From: an uncultured Lachnospiraceae bacterium
GTDB lineage: Bacteria; Bacillota; Clostridia; Lachnospirales; Lachnospiraceae
Direction of reading: 5' to 3'
Assembly: GCA_958405355.1 (NCBI GenBank)
Contig: CATYEA010000137.1
Coordinates: 1-5,565 of the forward strand
Length of the DNA: 5,565 bases
Shown: in pieces, positions 1-5,565 of the stretch
Layout of the letters: every line of letters begins with the position of its first letter
Position numbering within the stretch: the first letter of the stretch is position 1
Notes under the pieces: generated by a model
Seen by the model: only the letters and a program-made list of their open reading frames with translations
The model's database searches: none
What the model was told of the DNA's origin: nothing
Made by a program: the position numbers and the translations under genes

Positions 1-147
1 GGACATGTCCGGATTCTATTTCCATGGACCATTTATCTGGCGGCCGCGGTAATGACGGCAGTAATTATTGTGGCATTGACACAGAGCTGCTTTACACGGA
101 TGGGTAAAGGCAATATACTGGAAGATATCCGGGAGGAAAGAGGATAA
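1..147 (+). CDS. FtsX-like ABC transporter permease, C-terminal fragment
   Basis: The frame starting at base 1 is open until TAA at 145-147 and gives 48 residues, the 3' end of a gene that begins outside the window. It reads as one hydrophobic membrane segment (about residues 11-27, IYLAAAVMTAVIIVALT) followed by a short charged cytoplasmic tail, SCFTRMGKGNILEDIREE. A final helix followed by a tail of the type 'nilEdIReE' is, from memory, typical of FtsX/MacB-fold permeases of clostridial ABC exporters. The stop is only 4 nt before the response regulator start, so the two are probably co-transcribed. An ABC permease beside a two-component pair fits peptide-antibiotic sensing and export modules. 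The family call rests on one helix and a tail, so it is moderate; substrate unknown. Confidence 0.6.
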   Translation, partial: GHVRILFPWTIYLAAAVMTAVIIVALTQSCFTRMGKGNILEDIREERG

Positions 148-151
148 ATTT

Positions 152-832
152 ATGAAAGTTTTACTCGTCGAAGATGATGCTATAATTTCAGAAGGTTTAC
201 AGTATTCCCTGCGTCAGGAAGGATATGAAGTGGTGACAGCGGCTACTCAGAAGGCGGCATTGGATTTGATTCAGTCAGGCAGCATGTGGGATTTTTGCCT
301 GCTGGATGTGATGCTGCCCGATGGAGACGGATATGTTGTCTGCCGGGAAATTCGGAAAAACAGTCAGGTGCCGATTTTATTTCTCACGGCCTGTGACGAT
401 GAGGTTCATACGGTGATGGCTTTGGAACAGGGAGCCGATGATTATATTACGAAACCCTTCCGAATCCGGGAACTGATGGCGCGGATGAAGGCTATCCTGC
501 GCCGCACGGAGCAGAGCGGACGGGCAGATACGAGTCTCATTTCCATCGGAGCCAATCAGGTAAATCTGCAGGCAGGAAAGGTTTATTGCGGAAATAAAGA
601 AATTATTCTTACGGCGATGGAGTATAAACTTTTGCTTATTTTTCTGAATCACCGGGGACAGACACTGACCCGCCAGCAGATTTTAAATGATATTTGGGAC
701 GCGGTGGGTGATTATGTCAATGATAATACTCTCAGTGTTTATATTAAGCGGCTTCGGAAAAAACTGGGAGACCGTCCGGAAGGTCAGCTCATTAAAACGG
801 TGAGAGGTATTGGATATCGAATGGAAAAATAG
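152..832 (+). CDS. OmpR/PhoB-family response regulator transcription factor
   Basis: This is a 226-residue two-component response regulator, the usual length for the OmpR/PhoB class. The receiver domain (about residues 1-118) shows the acidic pair D8-D9, phospho-acceptor D52 in LLDVMLPDGDG, switch residue T79 and K101 in the KPF motif. The C-terminal winged-helix domain (about 128-225) has the usual LTAMEYKLL start, a recognition helix around 191-206 (DNTLSVYIKRLRKKLG) and the closing wing TVRGIGYRME. It should be phosphorylated by the kinase encoded next and then bind DNA as a dimer, probably controlling the adjacent transporter genes. The ATG at 152 is preceded by GGGAGG (131-136) and AGAGG (139-143), with good spacing for the latter. 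All key residues are intact. The target genes are inferred from position only. Confidence 0.95.
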   Translation: MKVLLVEDDAIISEGLQYSLRQEGYEVVTAATQKAALDLIQSGSMWDFCLLDVMLPDGDGYVVCREIRKNSQVPILFLTACDDEVHTVMALEQGADDYITKPFRIRELMARMKAILRRTEQSGRADTSLISIGANQVNLQAGKVYCGNKEIILTAMEYKLLLIFLNHRGQTLTRQQILNDIWDAVGDYVNDNTLSVYIKRLRKKLGDRPEGQLIKTVRGIGYRMEK

Positions 833-847
833 GGGAGGGTTCAACAT

Positions 848-1759
848 ATGACGGAGATAATTTTTCCGGCCCTGCTTGGCGGGGCCCTTCTCCTGGTGAT
901 TGTTATTTTTATTTTTTACCGAAGAAAACGGGAAAAACAACTGGAAGAATTGATTATGTATCTGATGCGGATTCAGGATGGTCCAGAGCTGCCGGAATGG
1001 AAAAGCTACAGTGAAGGGCAGATCGGTATTTTGCAAAGTGAGATTTATAAACTGGTTATGCTTCTTGATGAAAAATCCAATCAGGCGGTGAAGGAAAAGG
1101 AGTATCTTTCAAAAATGCTGTCGGATATTTCCCATCAGATAAAAACACCGCTGACTTCGATTACCATTATGGCGGATTTGTTGAGAGAACCGGATTTGCC
1201 GGAGGCAAAGCGGATAGAATTTGCCGGGCGGATTGACCAGCAGGTCAGCCGAATGACCTGGCTGGTGCGAAATCTTCTGACTTTGTCCCAGTTGGAAGCG
1301 GACATGTTGAAGCTGAAAAAGGAAGATGTACGCATCAGCAGTTTGGTTGAAAAGGCCATAGAGCCTTTGGAACTGATGGCGGATGTTAGGAATGTGGAAC
1401 TTTGTGTAGAGGTGGATTCAAATATCCATTTGATTTGTGATGAACATTGGACTGTGGAAGCCATTTCCAACATTATAAAAAATTGTCTGGAACATACGGC
1501 GGACGGCGGGCAGGTCGTAATCACCGGTGAGCAGAATAATTTTTCAACGAATTTATATATTCGCGACAATGGCGAAGGTATTGAAAAGGAAGAAATTGGC
1601 CGTATTTTTGAGCGTTTTTACAAAGGAAAAAATGCGTCGGAAAACAGCGTAGGCATTGGCCTTGCCCTGGCTCGTCAGATTGTAATGCAGCAAAACGGGA
1701 CGATTGAAGTAAAAAGCGAGCTGGGAAATGGTACAGAATTCCATTTGAAATTTTATTGA
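848..1759 (+). CDS. Sensor histidine kinase, single membrane segment, no extracellular sensor
   Basis: This 303-residue membrane histidine kinase is the partner of the preceding regulator. A single hydrophobic helix (about residues 5-23) is followed by the basic stretch YRRKREK. Residues about 30-85 form a linker resembling the HAMP-like region of clostridial kinases (EGQIGILQSEIYKLV). The dimerisation/phosphotransfer helix has the H-box SDISHQIKTPL with phospho-acceptor H96. The ATPase domain has the N-box (N208, N212 in ISNIIKNCLEH), the G1 box DNGEGI (240-245), the F-box IFERFYKG (253-260) and the G2 box GIGLAL (269-274). All catalytic boxes are present. The N-terminus leaves only about four residues outside the membrane, so a ligand-binding ectodomain is absent; sensing through the neighbouring ABC transporter is inferred, by analogy with BceS-like kinases (which usually have two helices). 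The start has GGGGAGGG at 832-839, overlapping the regulator's stop. Confidence 0.93.
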   Translation: MTEIIFPALLGGALLLVIVIFIFYRRKREKQLEELIMYLMRIQDGPELPEWKSYSEGQIGILQSEIYKLVMLLDEKSNQAVKEKEYLSKMLSDISHQIKTPLTSITIMADLLREPDLPEAKRIEFAGRIDQQVSRMTWLVRNLLTLSQLEADMLKLKKEDVRISSLVEKAIEPLELMADVRNVELCVEVDSNIHLICDEHWTVEAISNIIKNCLEHTADGGQVVITGEQNNFSTNLYIRDNGEGIEKEEIGRIFERFYKGKNASENSVGIGLALARQIVMQQNGTIEVKSELGNGTEFHLKFY

Positions 1760-1784
1760 TTCTAATGAAAAGAGGGAAAGTGTT

Positions 1785-2989
1785 ATGACGAAAGACAAAG
1801 CAAAACGTTTGTTTTTAACAGCGATTATTTTGCTGACGGTGGCCCAGGGGTTAAGCTCTTCGGTCTTTTCAAATTACTTTAAAGAAGTATATCAGGTCGA
1901 TTCGGTGCAAAGGGGATTTTTAGAGATTCCCCGGGAAATGCCGGGCGTTTTATGCGGTGTTGTCATATCACTTCTTGGCAGTATGGGAAATGTTTCCATG
2001 GATTTTCCTGCCTTGGTCTGCTTGTTTTGGGATTGCTTTCCCCATCCTACGGCATGATGATGGTCTTTTTGTTTATCTGTTCTCTTGGCGAACATATGAT
2101 GATGCCGTTAAGGGACAGTATTGCCATTGATTTGTCTCAGGAAGGGAAAACAGGAACCTTTCTGGGAAAACTGAAAGGACGTATGCTTTTCTCATCGATG
2201 ATGACGTCGCTGGCCGTGTTTATCGGTTTTCGTGTCGGTCTTTTCTGGTTTGGGGAAGGTGTGATTCCTTCATTTTGCCTGGCTCTGGCCATCACGGCCG
2301 TGGGCGCAGGGTTTATCTGGAAACTGAAAAAGGAATGTCCGGAGCTGAATGTGCCGCAGCGTCATAAACAAACCTCGGAAAAGAAAGAAAAACATTCATT
2401 TAAGATAAAGTATCTGCCCTATTATGTGGTGACGGCCGTCTATGGCTGTCAGAAACGGGTGCGGATTGTGTTTGGTCCATGGATTATTATTGAATTGCTG
2501 GCAAAGGGTGCGGACACCCTGGCGCTGCTCGGCATTGCCGCCCATTTTGCCGGAAGTCTTTTTGCACCATTGATTGGAAGATTTTTGGATAAATATGGAG
2601 TGAAAAAGGCGCTTGTGCTGGAAGGCTGCGGCATTGCGGCTATTTTTGTGTTTTCAGGCTGGGTGGCCGGTGGTATCGCAGGCGGAACCTTCGGAACGGT
2701 TGGCGCTCCTTTATTTGTGGCCTATCTTGTCTATGTGTTAATTAATATTACCGACCATTTCAGTACGGTACATACATTTTTAATGAAGCAGCTGGCGGAC
2801 GACCCGTCGGATGTTATGGAAAATCTGTCCTTTGGGCTCAGTGTTGACCATGTGATTGCTGTGGTTTTATCCGGTGTTCTCGGGATTATCTGGCAGGTCT
2901 GGGGACCTCAATATGTATTTTATATAGCGGCGGCCGCATCTCTGGTTCAGGTTTGTGTGGCGGGATGGCTGAAAAGGATTGGAGAGTAA
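1785..2989 (+). pseudogene. MFS transporter, interrupted by a frameshift near 1985-2012
   Basis: Two overlapping reading frames together make one major facilitator superfamily protein. The first (1785-2057, TGA stop) starts at an ATG with AGAGGG at 1771-1776. It encodes a basic N-terminus, a first helix (about residues 8-28) and the conserved-looking RGFLEIPREMPGVL followed by a second helix. After about residue 70 its sequence stops being membrane-like. The second frame (open from 1883, stop TAA 2987-2989) becomes transporter-like from about 2003 (FSCLGLLVLGLLSPSYG). It continues through SLGEHMMMPLRDS, several hydrophobic helices and the GRFLDKYGVKKAL loop typical of the middle or second half of MFS proteins. 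Joined, they give about 401 residues, normal for the family. The change corresponds to a net loss of one base (or one plus a multiple of three). The ATG at 1952 in the second frame lacks a convincing ribosome site and precedes non-membrane sequence, so it is unlikely to be a true start. Substrate unknown; an exporter role is a guess from context. A sequencing or assembly error is possible. Confidence 0.82.
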
Positions 2990-2992
2990 GAG

Positions 2993-3523
2993 ATGAATAC
3001 ACCGGTTTTAGAAACGAAGAGATTGTTATTAAGGCCATTTTGTAAAGATGATGTCCGTAATGTATTTGAATGCTGGGAGAGCGACCCGGAGGTGGCAAAG
3101 TATATGTTCTGGTGCAGTCATGATGATATTGAAAAAACGAAGGAATGGATAGATTTTGAGATTGGACAGATACCTTCGGACAAATGGTTTCGCTGGGCAG
3201 TGATTCTTAAAAGTTCCAATGAATTAATCGGAACCGGACTTATTTATTTTGAAGAGGAATATCAAATGTTTGAGGTGGGATACAATTTTGGCCGTAAGTA
3301 CTGGGGCCAGGGATATGCCACGGAGACGATGAAGGAAATTATAAATTATGGGAGAAATATTTTAAAGCTTGAAGAATTGGTGGGAAGATATGCAAAGGAG
3401 AATCCAGCGTCCGGTAAAGTGATGGAAAAATTGGGATTCCGATATTGTAAAGATATACCTTATGAAGCCAATGAGGGAAAGAATCATTATGAAGGAATTG
3501 AATGTCGGTTAAAATTTTATTGA
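2993..3523 (+). CDS. GNAT family N-acetyltransferase, RimJ/RimL-like
   Basis: This 176-residue protein has the layout of the RimJ/RimL (Acetyltransf_3) branch of GNAT enzymes, which move an acetyl group from acetyl-CoA to an amine. The opening LETKRLLLRPFCKDDV (residues 6-21) is the classic first strand and helix. Strand LIGTGLIYF (78-86) leads to EVGYNFGRKYWGQGYATE (94-111), whose RKYWGQGYA part is the pyrophosphate-binding loop. Helix NPASGKVMEKLGF (137-149) is the usual later motif that packs by the CoA tail. The protein is complete and soluble, with no signal peptide. The start lies 3 nt after the transporter's stop, with GGAGAG at 2981-2986 inside that gene's end, so translation is probably coupled. 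The substrate may be a ribosomal-protein N-terminus, an antibiotic or a small amine; nothing in the sequence decides this. It is the last gene of the left operon. Confidence 0.9.
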   Translation: MNTPVLETKRLLLRPFCKDDVRNVFECWESDPEVAKYMFWCSHDDIEKTKEWIDFEIGQIPSDKWFRWAVILKSSNELIGTGLIYFEEEYQMFEVGYNFGRKYWGQGYATETMKEIINYGRNILKLEELVGRYAKENPASGKVMEKLGFRYCKDIPYEANEGKNHYEGIECRLKFY

Positions 3524-3548
3524 CATAGAGCGGCGAAAGAAATATAAT
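3520..3548 (+). promoter_or_regulatory. Sigma-A type promoter of the tetR-flavodoxin-glycosylase operon
   Basis: TTGACA at 3520-3525 and TATAAT at 3543-3548 are both perfect consensus hexamers, with exactly 17 nt between them. The -35 overlaps the TGA stop of the acetyltransferase gene (3521-3523). The -10 lies inside the left arm of the large inverted repeat, so a protein bound there would block RNA polymerase. Transcription should start at about 3554-3557, giving a leader of roughly 45 nt before the regulator's ATG at 3602. Without repression this should be a strong promoter, which fits negative autoregulation. Confidence 0.85.
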
Positions 3549-3585
3549 CGAGTTATATAAATGATTTATATAACTCGATTATATT
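3541..3585. repeat. Perfect 22-bp inverted repeat, probable TetR-family operator
   Basis: Bases 3541-3562 and 3564-3585 are exact reverse complements, separated only by G3563: a 45-nt palindrome with no mismatch. Within it, ATATAATCGAGTTATAT (3542-3558) and its mirror ATATAACTCGATTATAT (3568-3584) are each near-palindromes of the form ATATAA-N5-TTATAT. Their centres are at 3550 and 3576, 26 bp apart. The left one covers the -10 hexamer of the promoter. TetR-family proteins bind such operators as dimers and often repress their own genes; the regulator gene begins 16 nt after the repeat, so autorepression is the simplest reading (inference). The right arm is followed by T3586-T3588, extending a run of five T, so a full-length upstream transcript could also fold it into a hairpin. 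Confidence 0.85.
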
Positions 3586-3601
3586 TTTGGGGGATTAAAT
3601 A

Positions 3602-4162
3602 ATGCCAAAACAGAAAATAACGAAAGAAATGGTCGTAGAAGCTGCTTTTGAGTTGGCGCGAAGCGGCGGTATGGATGCGGTGATGGTCAAGAATATTGCG
3701 GAAAAATTAGGATGCTCTGTTCAGCCGATTTATAGTTATTGTAAGAACATGGATGGGCTTCGTCAGGATGTTATGCGGCGGACCGAACAATTTATGAAGG
3801 AATATTTGTCTGCGAATATTAATCCGGAGGATTTTTTCAGAAGTACGGGACATGCCTATATAAAACTGTCAAAGGACGAGCCCAATATTTTTCAAATGTT
3901 TGTTTTACATAAAAGGGATGCAATTTCTTCTCTGGAGGATTTGTACCAGTCAGAAACAAATTCTGAGGTAGCAGGATATATTGCTGAAGGCTTGAATATC
4001 AGTATGGAAAAGGCGAAAATGCTTCATATGAATATGTTGATTTATACGGTGGGGATTGGAACTATTCTTGCGACTGCAACACCCGGAATTTCGATGGATG
4101 AAATATTGGCCCAATTGGAAATTGCCTATCAGGCATTTTTAAAGCAGGCGTTGGAGGCGTAA
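3602..4162 (+). CDS. TetR/AcrR-family transcriptional regulator
   Basis: This 186-residue protein has the one-domain-plus-ligand-domain layout of TetR regulators. The N-terminal DNA-binding part has ITKEMVVEAAFELARSGG (residues 6-23) as helix 1 and a helix-turn-helix at about 29-47 (VKNIAEKLGCSVQPIYSYC), very typical for the family. The rest (about 60-186) is a mostly helical ligand-binding and dimerisation domain with a hydrophobic stretch at about 141-160 (MLIYTVGIGTILATATPG), not a membrane anchor. The ligand cannot be told from the sequence. The ATG at 3602 is served by GGGGGA at 3589-3594. The consensus promoter and long palindrome just upstream point to autoregulation and control of the two genes downstream. 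Its only two cysteines, C38 and C47, both fall in the helix-turn-helix region, and C47 takes the place of the Phe usual in the 'YxYF' motif. Confidence 0.93.
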   Translation: MPKQKITKEMVVEAAFELARSGGMDAVMVKNIAEKLGCSVQPIYSYCKNMDGLRQDVMRRTEQFMKEYLSANINPEDFFRSTGHAYIKLSKDEPNIFQMFVLHKRDAISSLEDLYQSETNSEVAGYIAEGLNISMEKAKMLHMNMLIYTVGIGTILATATPGISMDEILAQLEIAYQAFLKQALEA

Positions 4163-4167
4163 GAGGG

Positions 4168-4689
4168 ATGAAAAATAGGGTATTGGTTATATATAAAAGT
4201 AAAACAGGATTTACAGAGCAGTATGCCCGGTGGATTTGTGAGGCATTGAATGGCGACCGGGTTTCTTATGAGAAGCGCAATAGCATTCCCTGGAAAGACT
4301 ATGATACGATTATTTATGGCGGCGGATTTCATGCAGGGCAGATTGGCGGTCTGGCATGGTTTAAATCAAGATGGCCTGAATTGGAAGGAAAAACAAAAAT
4401 TGTTTTTGCAACAGGGGCAACGCCGGCAAAAGCGCCGGCAGTGGAAGAAGCTTTGAAACAAAATTTTACGGATGAAGAATGGAACCAGGTTCAGGTATTT
4501 TATATGCAAAGTGGTTTATCCTATGAAAAAATGGGGATAGGCGATAGACTTATGATGGCTGCGTTTCGGAAAATGCTGAAGAAAAAGGAAGGCGAAAGTG
4601 AAGCTTATAAAATGGTGCAGAACTCTTATGATTATTCATCGAAGGCATTTATTCAGCCGCTGGTAGATCATTGCAGGAAAATGGAGTGA
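4168..4689 (+). CDS. Flavodoxin-domain protein, HemG-like short flavoprotein
   Basis: This 173-residue protein is a single flavodoxin fold that should bind FMN and carry electrons or act as a small oxidoreductase. The phosphate-binding loop is SKTGFT (residues 11-16) after strand VLVIYK. The second FMN-contact region is DTIIYGGGFHAGQIGG (46-61), and the third strand region is KIVFATGATP (77-86). Its length and lack of extra domains resemble the HemG/protoporphyrinogen-oxidase-like group, but no haem genes are near, so that function should not be assumed. The gene starts 5 nt after the regulator's stop, with GGAGG at 4153-4157 inside the regulator's last codons, so it is co-transcribed and probably coupled. 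Control by the TetR protein is inferred. C-terminal residues about 133-173 are charged and helical, without further recognised motifs. Confidence 0.88.
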   Translation: MKNRVLVIYKSKTGFTEQYARWICEALNGDRVSYEKRNSIPWKDYDTIIYGGGFHAGQIGGLAWFKSRWPELEGKTKIVFATGATPAKAPAVEEALKQNFTDEEWNQVQVFYMQSGLSYEKMGIGDRLMMAAFRKMLKKKEGESEAYKMVQNSYDYSSKAFIQPLVDHCRKME

Positions 4690-4700
4690 TACATCCGATG
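4683..4700 (+). promoter_or_regulatory. Ribosome binding site deciding the glycosylase start
   Basis: GGAG at 4683-4686, overlapping the flavodoxin stop (TGA 4687-4689), lies 11 nt before ATG 4698. Two alternative in-frame starts exist: TTG 4671, which has no good purine-rich site, and GTG 4686, which overlaps the stop as GTGA and has AGGA at 4675-4678. ATG 4698 is preferred because it is a standard codon and the conserved sequence (IDNFSLEQICLSGQCFRM) begins just after it. GTG 4686 cannot be excluded and would add only four residues. Confidence 0.55.
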
Positions 4701-5522
4701 GTTAGGAAACAAATCGATAATTTTAGTCTTGAGCAGATTTGCCTGTCGGGTCAGTGCTTTCGCATGAAGCGGGAGGATGAAGGCGAAATGGCGGTCAAAT
4801 ACAGCTTGATTGCCGGGGATAAATATCTGGAAATCTGGCAGCGTGGGAGAGAATGTGTCTTTGATTGTGACGAAGAAACCTTTGAAAGCTTCTGGAAGGA
4901 ATATTTTGATTTGGAAAGGGATTACGGGGAATGTATTGCCCGGATTAACCCAAGAGATAAATACCTGGTGAATGCGGCGGCCTTTGGTTCAGGTATACGG
5001 ATTCTGAAACAGGATTTATGGGAAATGATTGTCACCTTTTTGATCTCTCAGCAGAATAATATTGTAAGAATTCGCAGGTGTATTCAAAATATCTGTGAGG
5101 CTTATGGTGAAGAGAAAACAGATAATCATGGAAGAGTTTATTATGCTTTTCCCAGGCCGGAGGCATTGGCCGGACTGGATGAGGATGCTTTAAAAGCCTG
5201 CAATCTTGGTTATCGCAGTAAATATGTAGTTCGGGCAGCCCGAAGCGTTGTTTCTGGAGAAATTGATTTGGAGGCGGTGCGGCAAATGTCCTACAAAAAG
5301 GCCAGAGAAGAACTGCTGAAATTGTTTGGTGTGGGTGAGAAGGTGGCGGATTGCATCTGTCTCTTTGCTCTTCATCATCTGCAGGCATTCCCGATGGATA
5401 CCCATATGATTCAGGCCATGAACGCACATTATAAAAGGGGATTTCCAAATCGGCGGTATAAGGATGTGCGGGGAATCATGCAGCAGTACATATTTTATTT
5501 TGAGTTATTTGGAGAAAAATAG
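4698..5522 (+). CDS. ogg: 8-oxoguanine DNA glycosylase/AP lyase, OGG1 type
   Basis: This is a base-excision repair enzyme that removes 8-oxo-7,8-dihydroguanine from DNA, usually with accompanying AP-lyase activity. From ATG 4698 it has 274 residues. Residues about 5-95 form the OGG1 N-terminal domain, starting IDNFSLEQICLSGQCFRM. The HhH-GPD domain follows: SQQNNIVRIRRCI (117-129) matches the 'NNN..RI' helix of OGG1. The helix-hairpin-helix LFGVGEKVADCICLFAL (209-225) carries catalytic K215 (equivalent to human K249) and C219 (human C253). FPMDTH (231-236) carries catalytic D234 (human D268) and H236 (human H270). Q263 near the C-terminus aligns with human Q315, a base-recognition residue; human F319 appears to be replaced by Tyr. 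All catalytic residues are present. There is no iron-sulfur cluster motif at the C-terminus, unlike MutY/Nth. It is the last gene before a hairpin and is probably co-transcribed with the flavodoxin gene. Confidence 0.93.
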   Translation: MVRKQIDNFSLEQICLSGQCFRMKREDEGEMAVKYSLIAGDKYLEIWQRGRECVFDCDEETFESFWKEYFDLERDYGECIARINPRDKYLVNAAAFGSGIRILKQDLWEMIVTFLISQQNNIVRIRRCIQNICEAYGEEKTDNHGRVYYAFPRPEALAGLDEDALKACNLGYRSKYVVRAARSVVSGEIDLEAVRQMSYKKAREELLKLFGVGEKVADCICLFALHHLQAFPMDTHMIQAMNAHYKRGFPNRRYKDVRGIMQQYIFYFELFGEK

Positions 5523-5532
5523 TTGTTTTATT

Positions 5533-5565
5533 CAGGGGCAAAGCAGGAAGATGGTTTTGCCCCTG
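5533..5565 (+). terminator. Probable intrinsic terminator, cut by the window edge
   Basis: CAGGGGCAAA (5533-5542) and TTTGCCCCTG (5556-5565) form a perfect 10-bp GC-rich stem around a 13-nt loop. The hairpin starts 10 nt after the glycosylase stop. The T-run expected on the 3' side would lie beyond the window, so the terminator call rests on the stem and its position only. If A-residues follow as well, the stem would lengthen into the TT at 5531-5532 and could serve a convergent gene too. Confidence 0.65.

Noticed and set aside
1985..2012. Programmed -1 frameshifting in the transporter
   Set aside because: A -1 slip would give the right frame, but no X-XXY-YYZ slippery heptamer is present around ATG GAT TTT CCT and no clear downstream structure was seen. 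MFS genes are not known to use this.
1952..2989. Second frame of the transporter as an independent 345-residue gene starting at ATG 1952
   Set aside because: The first 17 or so residues are not membrane-like, there is no convincing ribosome site, and the region overlaps the true N-terminal frame. It is the 3' part of one broken MFS gene.
1745..3523. Near-identical 3' ends of the kinase and acetyltransferase genes (AAATTTTATTGA, both ending in LKFY)
   Set aside because: The match is about 12 nt of AT-rich sequence encoding a common C-terminal strand. The flanks do not match, so it is not evidence of recombination.
2993..4162. Lower GC in the acetyltransferase and regulator genes (about 37-40 % by eye) than in the transporter (about 48-50 %)
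   Set aside because: Parts of the response regulator are equally AT-rich, so the contrast reflects the transporter's hydrophobic, GC-rich codons as much as any transfer.
4421..4439. CGCCGGC repeated at 4421-4427 and 4433-4439, able to form a small hairpin
   Set aside because: It lies inside the flavodoxin coding region and encodes the TPAKAPA stretch. The stem is short and there is no T-run, so it is probably codon coincidence.
4671..4697. TTG 4671 as the start of the DNA glycosylase
   Set aside because: It is a rare start codon without a good ribosome site, it overlaps the flavodoxin end by 19 nt, and it adds residues before the conserved OGG1 beginning. ATG 4698 fits better.

Overview
The window reads as a chromosomal segment of a Gram-positive Firmicute in the Clostridia, most probably Lachnospiraceae. 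The basis is moderate GC (about 35 to 50 % by eye), strong purine-rich Shine-Dalgarno sites before nearly every gene, tightly packed co-directional genes, and protein styles typical of gut clostridia. This placement is inference from composition and remembered family resemblance; no search was run. All genes lie on the + strand.

Left block (1-3523): the C-terminal tail of an FtsX-like ABC transporter permease, an OmpR/PhoB-type response regulator, a one-membrane-segment sensor histidine kinase, an MFS transporter broken by a reading-frame shift, and a RimJ/RimL-like GNAT acetyltransferase. Gaps are 3 to 25 nt and each complete gene has its own ribosome binding site, so they look like one operon whose promoter lies upstream of the window. 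The kinase has almost no extracellular part, so the adjacent ABC transporter is a plausible sensor, as in BceRS-BceAB-like detoxification systems.

Junction (3520-3601): the only real intergenic gap, 78 nt. It holds a textbook sigma-A promoter (TTGACA, 17-nt spacer, TATAAT) whose -35 overlaps the GNAT stop codon. The -10 lies inside a perfect inverted repeat of two 22-nt arms around a single central base. Each arm contains a 17-nt near-palindrome, so the site looks like a double operator for the TetR-family gene that begins 16 nt after it.

Right block (3602-5565): a TetR/AcrR-type regulator, a HemG-like short flavodoxin and an OGG1-type 8-oxoguanine DNA glycosylase, nearly abutting, then a GC-rich hairpin at the window's end that is probably a terminator. 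The likely picture is an autoregulated three-gene operon joining a flavoprotein to oxidative DNA damage repair. No RNA gene, CRISPR array, insertion sequence or attachment site was seen. The most notable items are the long palindromic operator-promoter, the frameshifted transporter and the TetR-flavodoxin-glycosylase grouping.
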